DNA of 39,632 bases, from the NCBI GenBank assembly GCA_903913645.1, contig CAIWMA010000414.1, positions 1 to 39,632 of the forward strand, written 5' to 3'. The translations under genes and the position numbers were made by a program. Of this stretch, positions 8,543-16,176 are shown one piece after another. Origin of the DNA: an uncultured Bacteroidales bacterium (GTDB lineage: Bacteria; Bacteroidota; Bacteroidia; Bacteroidales; UBA4417). The notes below the pieces were generated by a model. The model was given only the letters and a program-made list of their open reading frames with translations, ran no database searches and was not told the DNA's origin. Within the stretch, counting starts at the first letter, position 1. The number at the start of each line of letters is the position of its first letter.

Positions 8543-9664
8543 TTAGTTAACCTGGATGAGTTCTCCGTCGATGAGACTGTTAAAACCGGTTGTAATAATT
8601 TTTTCACCGGCAGTCACACCGCTCGTTATTTCAGCCAATCCGTTGTAGGTACTTCCTACTGTTACAATAAGCCTGCGTGCAACCAGTTTGCCACTCTCTT
8701 CTTTTGCAACATAAATAAACTTACCCGATTGCGATTCCCTTATTATAGTAATAGGAACGGAGATTGCTGATGGATTACGGTAATCGTTGATTTTAACTAC
8801 CGCCATCATGTTGGCGCGGTATTCAACCTTGCTTGGGCCAAGGCGAACTTCGCTCTGGAACGTACGGTTAACAGGATTTATATATTTACTTGTAAAGCGT
8901 ATCTGTGAAGGAATTTCGGTATTGAAATCAGGGAAGAAAACAATCACCTTGTTACCTGGTTTTACTTTAGGAGCATAGGCTTCGGCTATTTCAGCGATCA
9001 CCTTTACACTTGCAAAATTAACTACACGAACGGCTGGTTGCCCTGGAGAAGCCATCTGTCCGACTTTCAGATTAACTTCTTCAACACTTCCGTTGATCGG
9101 CGATTTTATTCTTGTCTGTTCCAGCTGATCATTCTGTGTAGCAAGGGCTTTTTCGAGATTTTCCTTGTTATTTTTTGCTGTCAGGTACTGCATTTCGCTA
9201 CCAATTTGCTTATCCCATAAAGCTTTTTGTTTATTATACACGCTTGTAACAAAATCAAGTTGTTGTTTTGTGCTTGAAATTTGTTGCTGCAGAACGGAGT
9301 TATCAATTGTAGCCAATACTTGTCCTTTGTGAACAGGGTCACCTTCTTTAACATATACGGCAGTTATTGAGCCCGGTACCTGTGCTGAAACAGCAATGTT
9401 ATCTTCGCCGTCTACTTTTCCCTGAACTTCGAGGTAATGATTAAATTCGGCCGGTTTAGCTTCGGTAACAGAAACGGCTGTAACCTTATCCATTTTGGTG
9501 GTATCAGTCACCTGCAATTCGGTTTCGAGTGCCTTGATTTTAACAGCTAATTCGTCGTGTTGCTTTTTGAGTTTGGCAAGTTCTGATTTTTTATCAGCAG
9601 GTGTGCAGGCCACTGCCATTGCCACCAGCAATAGGAAAATAATAGTTTTGTTCATTGTTTTCAT
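8543..9664 (-). CDS. RND efflux adaptor (membrane fusion protein), lipoprotein
   Basis: Periplasmic adaptor of 373 residues linking the RND pump to its outer-membrane channel. A lipobox (VAMAVAC, Cys20) predicts acylation. A short heptad-like coiled coil at about 27-55 (SELAKLKKQHDELAVKIKALE) follows. The lipoyl/barrel-sandwich halves are visible: VSAQVPGSITAVYVKEGDPVHKGQ near 83-106 and RIKSPINGSVEEVNLKVGQ near 186-204, with the alpha-hairpin between them. The C-terminal beta-barrel and membrane-proximal domains run to GFNSLIDGELIQVN. The gene is 23 bases downstream of the OMF gene and 45 bases upstream of the permease, so these are co-transcribed. A second in-frame ATG at codon 4 is an alternative start. 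Confidence 0.93.
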   Translation of the reverse strand: MKTMNKTIIFLLLVAMAVACTPADKKSELAKLKKQHDELAVKIKALETELQVTDTTKMDKVTAVSVTEAKPAEFNHYLEVQGKVDGEDNIAVSAQVPGSITAVYVKEGDPVHKGQVLATIDNSVLQQQISSTKQQLDFVTSVYNKQKALWDKQIGSEMQYLTAKNNKENLEKALATQNDQLEQTRIKSPINGSVEEVNLKVGQMASPGQPAVRVVNFASVKVIAEIAEAYAPKVKPGNKVIVFFPDFNTEIPSQIRFTSKYINPVNRTFQSEVRLGPSKVEYRANMMAVVKINDYRNPSAISVPITIIRESQSGKFIYVAKEESGKLVARRLIVTVGSTYNGLAEITSGVTAGEKIITTGFNSLIDGELIQVN

Positions 9665-9687
9665 TGTATGTCTGTTTTATATTTTGG

Positions 9688-11091
9688 TTACAGGTTGTTG
9701 TTTAATTTGTCGAGTGTGTTTTTAGCTGTGAACAACGCAAAAATGGAAGTGTACAAGCTACGTTGAGCGTTAAGGTATTGGTTCAGGTTGTCTGTTATTT
9801 CCCTGCTCGTTGCAATTCCCTCGCTGAATTTAATCTGTGTTTTATCGTAAATCCGTTTGGTAAGTTCAATATTCTTCTGGTCATTCTGATAGGTTTCGTA
9901 AGCCTGGGTAAGCTTGTTGAGTGCATTTACATAATTCAACTGCAAACCGTTGTTCAGATTTTCCCTGGAATTAACAGTCTTCTGGAGTTCAAGTTGTCGT
10001 TGCTGAACTTTAACATTCCGCATCCCACTGGAAAAAATTGGAATATTCATCGATACCTGGAATACATCAGTTGGTGCAAAATCGAACTCAGGCTTATTCA
10101 TTTTCGCCGAATGCCTGTAAACAGCTGCAAGGTTGGGTAAATACGTACTCTTTTCGCGCTTGAGGTTTAGTGTGCTTATTGCTTCTGCATTTAACATCAT
10201 CTGGTAATCGAGATTGTTATTGATGTTAAATGGAGTAGCTACAAGAGTTTCGAGCTTAATGCTTTCAGCAATACTTTCGAGTTTATCAGTCAGGACTATC
10301 TTATCCGAAAAGGGGATTCCCAATACATATTTTAGATTAAGCATCTGGAAATCTAGATCACGATTCAAATTGCTAACTCCATTCAGCAGAGTAAGTGTAA
10401 CAAACTCTATCTGGTCAACATCTGTATTTTCGACCAGGCCCTGGTTGAGCATTTGCTTCATATCCGAAAGTGTCTTTTTTGAATTATCCAGCGATTTCTG
10501 CATTACATCGCGGTTATTTTCAATAAGCAAAGCCATTGCATAAGCGTTGGCTACTGCCTCTTTTATTTCCAGTTCCGTTTTCATTTTCTTCTGTTCTGAG
10601 AACTGGTAAAACACTTTGGACGCCTGCAATCCGACAATGTACTCGCCACTGAAGAGTAATTGCGATACCGTAATATCCAGGGTCGTATTGTCTTTTACAC
10701 CTAATTGAATTGGAGGTGCGGGAGTAAATCCCATATAAACATTCTTATTTGTGATATCATCGGATGTTACATTAGTACCTGATGGTAAATTAGTTGCCAG
10801 ATAGGTTGACCCTCCCAAACTCATTTCTGGAACTTTAAACAGGTGCTGGTAATTTGCCTGAGCATTTATTTGTGGTAAACCTGCAGCAGTTATTTCCCAT
10901 ATCTGCTTTCTCGCTATTTCCATATCCAAAGTCGTATTCTTGGAATCGATGTTATTTTTAATAGCATGTTCCTGGGCTTGTTTAAGACTAAATGAAAATG
11001 TTTCAGACGCTTGGGTCTGGGCGTTTAAATGTACTTGAACACCAAGTAGCAGAAACGCTGAACATAATGTAGTAATGATTGGTAATTTCAT
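9688..11091 (-). CDS. TolC-family outer membrane efflux protein
   Basis: A 467-residue outer-membrane efflux factor. Residues 1-25 form a cleavable signal peptide ending LNAQ. The rest has two alpha-helical repeats typical of the OEP family, with long amphipathic helices such as the one around FSLKQAQEHAIKNN at 34-47 and a second repeat ending KFSEGIATSREITDNLNQYL. It should form the trimeric channel for the adaptor and pump encoded downstream. It starts only 3 bases after the stop of the TetR gene, which indicates translational coupling in one operon. Unlike the second OMF of this window it is not a lipoprotein. Confidence 0.92.
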   Translation of the reverse strand: MKLPIITTLCSAFLLLGVQVHLNAQTQASETFSFSLKQAQEHAIKNNIDSKNTTLDMEIARKQIWEITAAGLPQINAQANYQHLFKVPEMSLGGSTYLATNLPSGTNVTSDDITNKNVYMGFTPAPPIQLGVKDNTTLDITVSQLLFSGEYIVGLQASKVFYQFSEQKKMKTELEIKEAVANAYAMALLIENNRDVMQKSLDNSKKTLSDMKQMLNQGLVENTDVDQIEFVTLTLLNGVSNLNRDLDFQMLNLKYVLGIPFSDKIVLTDKLESIAESIKLETLVATPFNINNNLDYQMMLNAEAISTLNLKREKSTYLPNLAAVYRHSAKMNKPEFDFAPTDVFQVSMNIPIFSSGMRNVKVQQRQLELQKTVNSRENLNNGLQLNYVNALNKLTQAYETYQNDQKNIELTKRIYDKTQIKFSEGIATSREITDNLNQYLNAQRSLYTSIFALFTAKNTLDKLNNNL

Positions 11092-11094
11092 AGA

Positions 11095-11715
11095 TCAGAA
11101 ATTGTTATTTAACATTATAATTTGTTTTTCATAATAGGCGAGTCCATCGGCATTGGCAATACCACGAATGTGATTATCGAACATAACCTGGAACACTTTT
11201 TCGAAACCGAAATTTAACGATGATAAAAATTCCGGATCGTGAACATCAATCAATTTCTGGATATATAACCTGGCTACAAGGTCAATATCCAAATCATTAC
11301 GATAAATCCCCTCGGCAATTCCCTGTTCAAAGTTTTGTTTTAGCGTCGTATACACATGATCGCGTTTTTTAAGTATGAACTCACGGTATATCGAAGGATA
11401 ATACTTCTGCAACTCATATGCATTGATTGGATTCAAATCCTTCATTTGCCGGCTGACATTTCTGCTAACAGCCAACAAGATATCAATAGCGTTCATTTTC
11501 GTTATGTCGCCGTCTATACATACATTGCTTTCCTTTTCACGCATAAAGTCAAGAACCATTTCAACCAGTTCCGTTTTGTTGGCAACATACTGGTAAATGG
11601 TTTTTTTCGACATTCCCAATTCCTTGGCTATATCATCCATTGAAATACTGCGGATCCCGTTTTTCATAAACAGCCGTAAGCTTTCAGATAATATACGGTC
11701 AACTTTTTCGTCCAT
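11095..11715 (-). CDS. TetR/AcrR family repressor of the efflux operon
   Basis: A 206-residue transcriptional regulator. The N-terminal helix-turn-helix lies at residues 24-47 (ISMDDIAKELGMSKKTIYQY), with the standard TetR layout of a first helix ILSESLRLFMKNG. The C-terminal ligand/dimer domain (50-206) is helical and not specific enough to name an effector. It is the first gene of the operon that ends with the RND permease, and the gap to the OMF gene is 3 bases. A 28-base imperfect palindrome upstream of its promoter is a plausible operator, so it likely represses its own operon until a pump substrate binds. Confidence 0.93.
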   Translation of the reverse strand: MDEKVDRILSESLRLFMKNGIRSISMDDIAKELGMSKKTIYQYVANKTELVEMVLDFMREKESNVCIDGDITKMNAIDILLAVSRNVSRQMKDLNPINAYELQKYYPSIYREFILKKRDHVYTTLKQNFEQGIAEGIYRNDLDIDLVARLYIQKLIDVHDPEFLSSLNFGFEKVFQVMFDNHIRGIANADGLAYYEKQIIMLNNNF

Positions 11716-11734
11716 TATTTTTTGATTAAGGCGG

Positions 11735-11742
11735 CAAAATTA
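11735..11742 (-). promoter_or_regulatory. Promoter -7 element of the TetR efflux operon
   Basis: The minus strand reads TAATTTTG, an exact TAnnTTTG match, 20 bases before the TetR start. A second identical octamer lies directly upstream at 11743-11750. The -33 region falls in or next to the palindrome at 11760-11787. Confidence 0.5.
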
Positions 11743-11759
11743 CAAAATTAATAAACATC

Positions 11760-11787
11760 GGAAACAATACGCACGTAAAATGTTTCC
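11760..11787. promoter_or_regulatory. Candidate TetR operator
   Basis: Outer arms GGAAACA (11760-11766) and TGTTTCC (11781-11787) are perfectly inverted, and an inner TACG-CA-CGTA adds further dyad symmetry, shifted by two bases. The site covers the expected -33 region of the TetR promoter. A lone GTTTCC half-site follows at 11809-11814. Confidence 0.55.
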
Positions 11788-11879
11788 ATCGTTTTAACAG
11801 TAATTAACGTTTCCACTCTCAAATAGTTTCGCAAAATTCAAAATAAACCTTGTCTCAGACAATTAAAAAGCGGTGAATT

Positions 11880-12124
11880 CCGGGTTTGAACCGGTGAACA
11901 GGAAGGTGGGAAGGAGGAAGAGAATGTGTGATGTCGGATGTGAGAGGCCGAAATAACCTAAGGAATACAATTCTCGAAAGTCAAAGTGCAAGAGTGCGAC
12001 TGCCTAAGAGCGATTGAATACTGGTCTACAAAAAACCTTGAGATTTATTATTACTTGCAAATTCAAAAAGCAAGGGTAAAAAAACTGTATCCGACATCGC
12101 ACATCCGACATTGTACTTCAAACA
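11880..12124. repeat. Intergenic simple-sequence repeat block flanked by an inverted 12-mer
   Basis: ATGTCGGATGTG (11931-11942) and its exact complement CACATCCGACAT (12100-12111) flank about 157 bases. Next to the second copy is another half-copy (ATCCGACATCGCAC). Inside, phrases such as GTCAAAGTGCAAGAGTGCGAC look like the degenerate short repeats common between Bacteroidota genes. No coding potential is seen. The whole gap 11716-12124 also holds the TetR promoter and operator. Confidence 0.55.
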
Positions 12125-13732
12125 TTAGATTCTTCTTTTACCGAACGAAGTATAAATAGTCAATATTCCGAAAAGCGCTGCTACCAATAGGAAAAAGCGA
12201 CCTATATAATCACCGTATATAACATAGAAAGTTATTTTTTCGTTGGCATTGATTTTCTGACGAATGGCAGCAGGAACCCAATAAGCAGTTCGTTGCGAAA
12301 TATCGCCACGTTGATTGATAAAGCACGAAATACCTGTATTGGCAGAACGGGCAATGCTCCGCCTGGTTTCAATTGCCCTGATAACTGAAAAAAGCATGTG
12401 CTGACGGTGTCCTGGCGTGTTTCCCCACCACCCATCATTGGTAATAACAAATATTACATTGGCGCCATTCTGAATAAAACGGTTCATAAATTCACCATAC
12501 ACCGATTCGTAGCAAATGCAAGGCGCTACCTTAAGGTTTTTACTTATTAAAAATGGAGTCTGATCGGGATTAACTCCTAGACTACCTGTGGTTCCGCCCA
12601 AATCAATGGCAAACTTTTTAAGAAATGGGAACACATCCAGATAAGGCATCAACTCAACGCCAGGTGTAAGTTTCGATTTATGATATTTCTGCAGCGTACT
12701 GTCGTGGGCTATATAAAGCGCGGTATTGTAGGAATCATAATACATGTCGGCATCTCTGAATTTTCGTGCCGATACAGATAAAGGTTCACCTTTTTGGAAT
12801 ATTTTGCGTGATGAAATGCCAGTAATTAAATTCATCCTTGCATAACTCCTGTTGAACTTCCTAATTCGTTTAATGCTGGGCGAATGTTCAATCTGGTCTT
12901 CAAAAACATATTCCTGTATGGCACTTTCGGGAAACACGGCAAAATCAGTCAGGCTATCCGATTTTTCGGCTGCTAGGGCTAACATTCGCTCGGTAACTAC
13001 CATAGGATCAAGATCGTATTGTTCGTTATAGGGATCAATATTTGGCTGGACCACTACTACATCTACCGGGTTTATTTTCTCGGTGTAATGATTGTAAATT
13101 GATAAAGAAATAACCATTGGAAAAACAATAAGCACAATTGTAGCAGCCATCCGCATGGCAACTGTACGGCTGCATATTTTCATCATGATCCGGTCGCGGA
13201 CAAAAAAGAAAATTAAAATATTCACCAGCAAAATCCAGAGGGACCCTCCAAAGATTCCAGTATATTCATACCATTGAATCAGCTTCGGATAGGCTGCAAA
13301 TCCATTCCCAAGGTTTAGCCACGGAAAGTTCAGGTCCCATCGCAGGTGTATGAATTCTGCAGTGAGCATATATCCGATCAAAGCAGTGTAAGCTGCCACT
13401 ACTCCCGAAAGCCTGCGATGTGTGATATGAAACAGGAAGAATGCACCACCGACCAACGACGTATTTACAAGTATTGTAGCAACAATGCCAATCGGAGTTG
13501 AAATATAAACCCACCAGGTAGTAATCAGAACCCAGGTAGAAATGGAAAGAAGTATATATGGTATTATCACTGATGCATGGTTGTTCTCCCTGTTTTTCCA
13601 AAGTTCATATTCCACAATCAGCAAAGGAACAAATCCCAAAAACAATAAAAAAGGGAAACCGCGTTCGGGCCATCCGGCACTAAGCAATAATCCTGAAAAT
13701 ACAGAAAGAAGTATCTTATGAGTTCGTTTCAT
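12125..13732 (-). CDS. lnt: Apolipoprotein N-acyltransferase
   Basis: Lnt transfers an acyl chain from phospholipid to the N-terminal diacylglyceryl-Cys of lipoproteins, the last step of lipoprotein maturation at the inner membrane. The protein has 535 residues, near the usual ~510-540. About 210 N-terminal residues contain several hydrophobic segments. A nitrilase domain follows, with the triad Glu269 (FAVFPESAI), Lys352 (YHKSKLTPGVE) and Cys407 (CICYESVYGEF). NDGWWGNTPGHRQH near 432-445 is also typical. The N-terminal SAGWPERGFPFLLF phrase is a family signature. The gene is apparently single; the next minus-strand gene upstream (carboxyltransferase) has its own terminator. The large number of predicted lipoproteins nearby are its natural substrates. 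Confidence 0.95.
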   Translation of the reverse strand: MKRTHKILLSVFSGLLLSAGWPERGFPFLLFLGFVPLLIVEYELWKNRENNHASVIIPYILLSISTWVLITTWWVYISTPIGIVATILVNTSLVGGAFFLFHITHRRLSGVVAAYTALIGYMLTAEFIHLRWDLNFPWLNLGNGFAAYPKLIQWYEYTGIFGGSLWILLVNILIFFFVRDRIMMKICSRTVAMRMAATIVLIVFPMVISLSIYNHYTEKINPVDVVVVQPNIDPYNEQYDLDPMVVTERMLALAAEKSDSLTDFAVFPESAIQEYVFEDQIEHSPSIKRIRKFNRSYARMNLITGISSRKIFQKGEPLSVSARKFRDADMYYDSYNTALYIAHDSTLQKYHKSKLTPGVELMPYLDVFPFLKKFAIDLGGTTGSLGVNPDQTPFLISKNLKVAPCICYESVYGEFMNRFIQNGANVIFVITNDGWWGNTPGHRQHMLFSVIRAIETRRSIARSANTGISCFINQRGDISQRTAYWVPAAIRQKINANEKITFYVIYGDYIGRFFLLVAALFGILTIYTSFGKRRI

Positions 13733-13902
13733 ACCTTTATTAATAGGATTGCAAAGGTAGTAATTTGGTTATTCCATTATTGCTTCTGATTTCCTTCTCT
13801 AATTACTCGTTTTGTTTCACCTGTCAGATTTGTGATGACCCAAATCCAGGGTTGAGAAATTAGATGGTCTCCTCGTATATTATTAAGATACAGCAGTTTG
13901 AT

Positions 13903-13932
13903 AAAAAAAATGGCTGCCATTGCTGGCAACCA
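13903..13932 (-). terminator. Terminator of the carboxyltransferase gene
   Basis: On the minus strand TGGTTGCCA pairs with TGGCAGCCA (one G:U pair) around a 4-base loop and is followed by eight T. It lies 31 bases past the stop codon at 13963. Confidence 0.88.
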
Positions 13933-13962
13933 CCTTTATCAAACAAAACAATCTTTATATTT

Positions 13963-15690
13963 TTAAGAAAGACCTATAGTTTCACCATCCTTACTTGACC
14001 ATTCATAATTGTAAAGTCCGTCAATAAGTCGCTTTTGCTTTTCTTCGGGGGAAAGGATATTGTATTTCTGCTTTTCTTCTTCAATTTTCAGCCGTTTATC
14101 TTCTTCAACCCTGTGTATTTCATCAAGGTAAGTATCTTCCATACACTTTTTAAGATAGTCGCGGGTAACCGAAGGAAAAAGCTCAAGTAAAAGTTCTTCT
14201 TTTTCGTTCAAAGCAAGTTTTACGCCGCCATACTCTTCAAAAACCGGGTTATCTTGTTTTTTGTAGAACTTGGTATCATAAGGAGTTTCTTCCTTTACTC
14301 CGGCTAATTTAAACCTGAAATCAGGATCAACAGGAACAGGAGTATGCCCATAAACCCCTTTCACCAGGTTAACAAACTGTATGGATTTGGTTGTATATAG
14401 TGGCACACCGTTAGATTCGTCGAGAGCACAATTAACAGCCTGTACACCAACAATCTGGCTTGTCGGAGTTACCAATGGAGGGCACCCAGAAGCCAAACGG
14501 ACCAAAGGAATCAGTTCCAGTGCCCGTGGAAGCAGTTTTTCAAGTTTAAGCGCTTTTAATTGTGCGAGCATATTGGAATACATTCCCCCAGGAATTTCTG
14601 CTACGCAGATTTTGGCATCGGGTTCCGGAAATCCGAACCAGCTTTCGATGCGATGGCATACTTCGAGCAAATCTGTTTCTTTATCTGCTTTTGCATATGC
14701 GATGGCCATTTCAATCATCTGGTCAATATCTTTGGGCAATTTATCAGTTAAAATATTGAATTCGCGCGGGGCTTTGTAGCTGTCAAATTCTTTCAGTTCG
14801 GTTCGTATGGCGCGTAACTCCTTGTCGAGGCCCACAACAGCCTCGACATTAACACCAGTTGCGATATTCATGCGGTCGCAGAAAAGCTGGATAATTTCAA
14901 AAGCAGGGGCGGCTGTCCCACCGGCGAAACTCATCAATGCAGTATCTACAATATCAACTCCATTCACAATGGCCATAAGTGTTGACGCCAGCCCATACCC
15001 TGGTGTGCAATGGGTATGAAAATCAATTGGAACCGATGTATTTTGTTTTATCATACGCACCAGCATTCCTGCCCGGAAAGGGGTGATGAGCCCGGCCATA
15101 TCCTTAATTGTAATGATATCGGCACCCATTTCCTGGAGTTCAATTGCTTTCTTCAGGAAATAATCTTTGGTGAATATTTTACTTGGAAGAACTTTTGCAT
15201 GAAGGAGTGCTTTCACTTTTTCGCGGGTCGAATATTTCGGATCGACTGTATATACAATTGTGCAGTCGGCTATCCCGCCACTTTCCTTTATGAATTTTAC
15301 AGTTGAACGAATATTATCGAGGTCGTTCAATGCATCAAAAACACGCATGATCGAAATTCCTGACTGAATAGCATTCCGATTAAACCCACTGATCACATCA
15401 TCAGGATAAGGATTATAGCCAAAGAGATTGCGGCCACGCGACAATGCTGTTAGAAGTGTTGAATCGCCCATGAAACTATGGATGCTCTCAAGCCTGTGCC
15501 ATGGATTTTCATGCAGGTATCGCATTATAGAATCGGGTACTGCCCCACCCCAAACTTCCAGTGCATAAAATCCGGCATCTTTAAAGCCAGGAAGAGTGCG
15601 TTCAACCTGTTTTTGAGTCATGCGGGTTGCAAAAAGCGATTGCTGCCCGTCGCGGAGCGTAACATCACGTATAAGAAGTTGTTTTTTCAT
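13963..15690 (-). CDS. Biotin-dependent carboxyltransferase subunit (OadA/PycB type) without biotin domain
   Basis: A 575-residue protein of the oxaloacetate decarboxylase alpha / pyruvate carboxylase subunit B family. The HMGL-like TIM barrel occupies about 1-280: RDVTLRDGQQS (8-18), KDMAG with the usual active-site Lys (196-200) and the metal-binding HTHCTPG (225-231). A PYC/OADA domain follows to about 480. The C-terminus is a charged, helical stretch (EEDKRLKIEEEKQKYNIL) ending without the biotinyl domain: no EAMKM-type motif is present. The carrier must therefore be a separate protein encoded elsewhere, so the enzyme is one subunit of a multi-subunit decarboxylase or carboxylase. An extra segment of about 15-20 residues sits between YTVDP and the KDMAG strand (around 151-185). 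The choice between oxaloacetate, pyruvate and methylmalonyl-CoA as substrate cannot be settled here; the KDMAG and HTHCTPG forms favour oxaloacetate/pyruvate. Confidence 0.88.
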   Translation of the reverse strand: MKKQLLIRDVTLRDGQQSLFATRMTQKQVERTLPGFKDAGFYALEVWGGAVPDSIMRYLHENPWHRLESIHSFMGDSTLLTALSRGRNLFGYNPYPDDVISGFNRNAIQSGISIMRVFDALNDLDNIRSTVKFIKESGGIADCTIVYTVDPKYSTREKVKALLHAKVLPSKIFTKDYFLKKAIELQEMGADIITIKDMAGLITPFRAGMLVRMIKQNTSVPIDFHTHCTPGYGLASTLMAIVNGVDIVDTALMSFAGGTAAPAFEIIQLFCDRMNIATGVNVEAVVGLDKELRAIRTELKEFDSYKAPREFNILTDKLPKDIDQMIEMAIAYAKADKETDLLEVCHRIESWFGFPEPDAKICVAEIPGGMYSNMLAQLKALKLEKLLPRALELIPLVRLASGCPPLVTPTSQIVGVQAVNCALDESNGVPLYTTKSIQFVNLVKGVYGHTPVPVDPDFRFKLAGVKEETPYDTKFYKKQDNPVFEEYGGVKLALNEKEELLLELFPSVTRDYLKKCMEDTYLDEIHRVEEDKRLKIEEEKQKYNILSPEEKQKRLIDGLYNYEWSSKDGETIGLS

Positions 15691-15772
15691 GGAAGCGGGT
15701 CGGTTTTCAGTTACATCAATTGCCCGAAAACTGATGTATTTATCTTATATAGAATACGTTGAACTATTTTGT

Positions 15773-15812
15773 GTTATTTAATTAACAAAGAGGACTGTTA
15801 TTTAATTAACAA
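15773..15812. repeat. Tandem 16-base AT-rich direct repeat upstream of the carboxyltransferase
   Basis: GTTATTTAATTAACAA occurs twice (15773-15788 and 15797-15812) at a spacing of 24 bases. Each copy is centred on the palindrome TTAATTAA. The pair lies 80-120 bases upstream of the gene start, where a regulator could bind. Confidence 0.5.
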
Positions 15813-15885
15813 TACAAAATTATAAATTAACACATTCAACATAACAAAATATAAAAATAAATATTGGCGATTTGGAAAAGGCTGG

Positions 15886-16084
15886 GAGTCGGAAGTCCGG
15901 AGTCGAAAGCATTAATTACCTCATCGATCTTTGCCCTGCTATAAATCAATGATATAATTGAGTTTCCTCTTAATTCTGCGCCAGCTTTACCTATTGATAT
16001 AAATAAATTTGAAACATCAAAACGTTGTAAATTAAGTAAACAATCACTCAACTTCCGACTTCGGATTCCCAACTTCTGACTTCA
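15886..16084. repeat. Degenerate GTCGGAAGTC-type repeats flanking a short insert
   Basis: The left side reads GGGAGTCGGAAGTCCGGAGT and the right side carries the complementary phrase CTTCCGACTTCGG followed by more CTTC/GACTTC units, so the ~150-base insert is bracketed by inverted short repeats. This kind of GACTTC repeat is frequent between Bacteroidota genes. A 78-codon minus-strand frame spans the element but has no family signature. The rest of the gap 15691-16176 holds the 16-base repeat pair and nothing else I recognise. Confidence 0.5.
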
Positions 16085-16176
16085 AAATTTAACCAAAAAA
16101 AAGCTTATGATTTTTCCCTGACATGTTTGATTTTAAGTAATTTCGCAACAGATTCTAACCTTAAAAACAACTTACC

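Noticed and set aside
13266..13601. 111-codon frame within lnt on the same strand
   Set aside because: An alternate frame inside a complete, intact Lnt with its catalytic triad; not a frameshifted copy.
15836..16072. 78-codon minus-strand frame in the GACTTC repeat block
   Set aside because: Both ends are translated repeat text (for example DSGLPTPS) and the middle has no recognised family.
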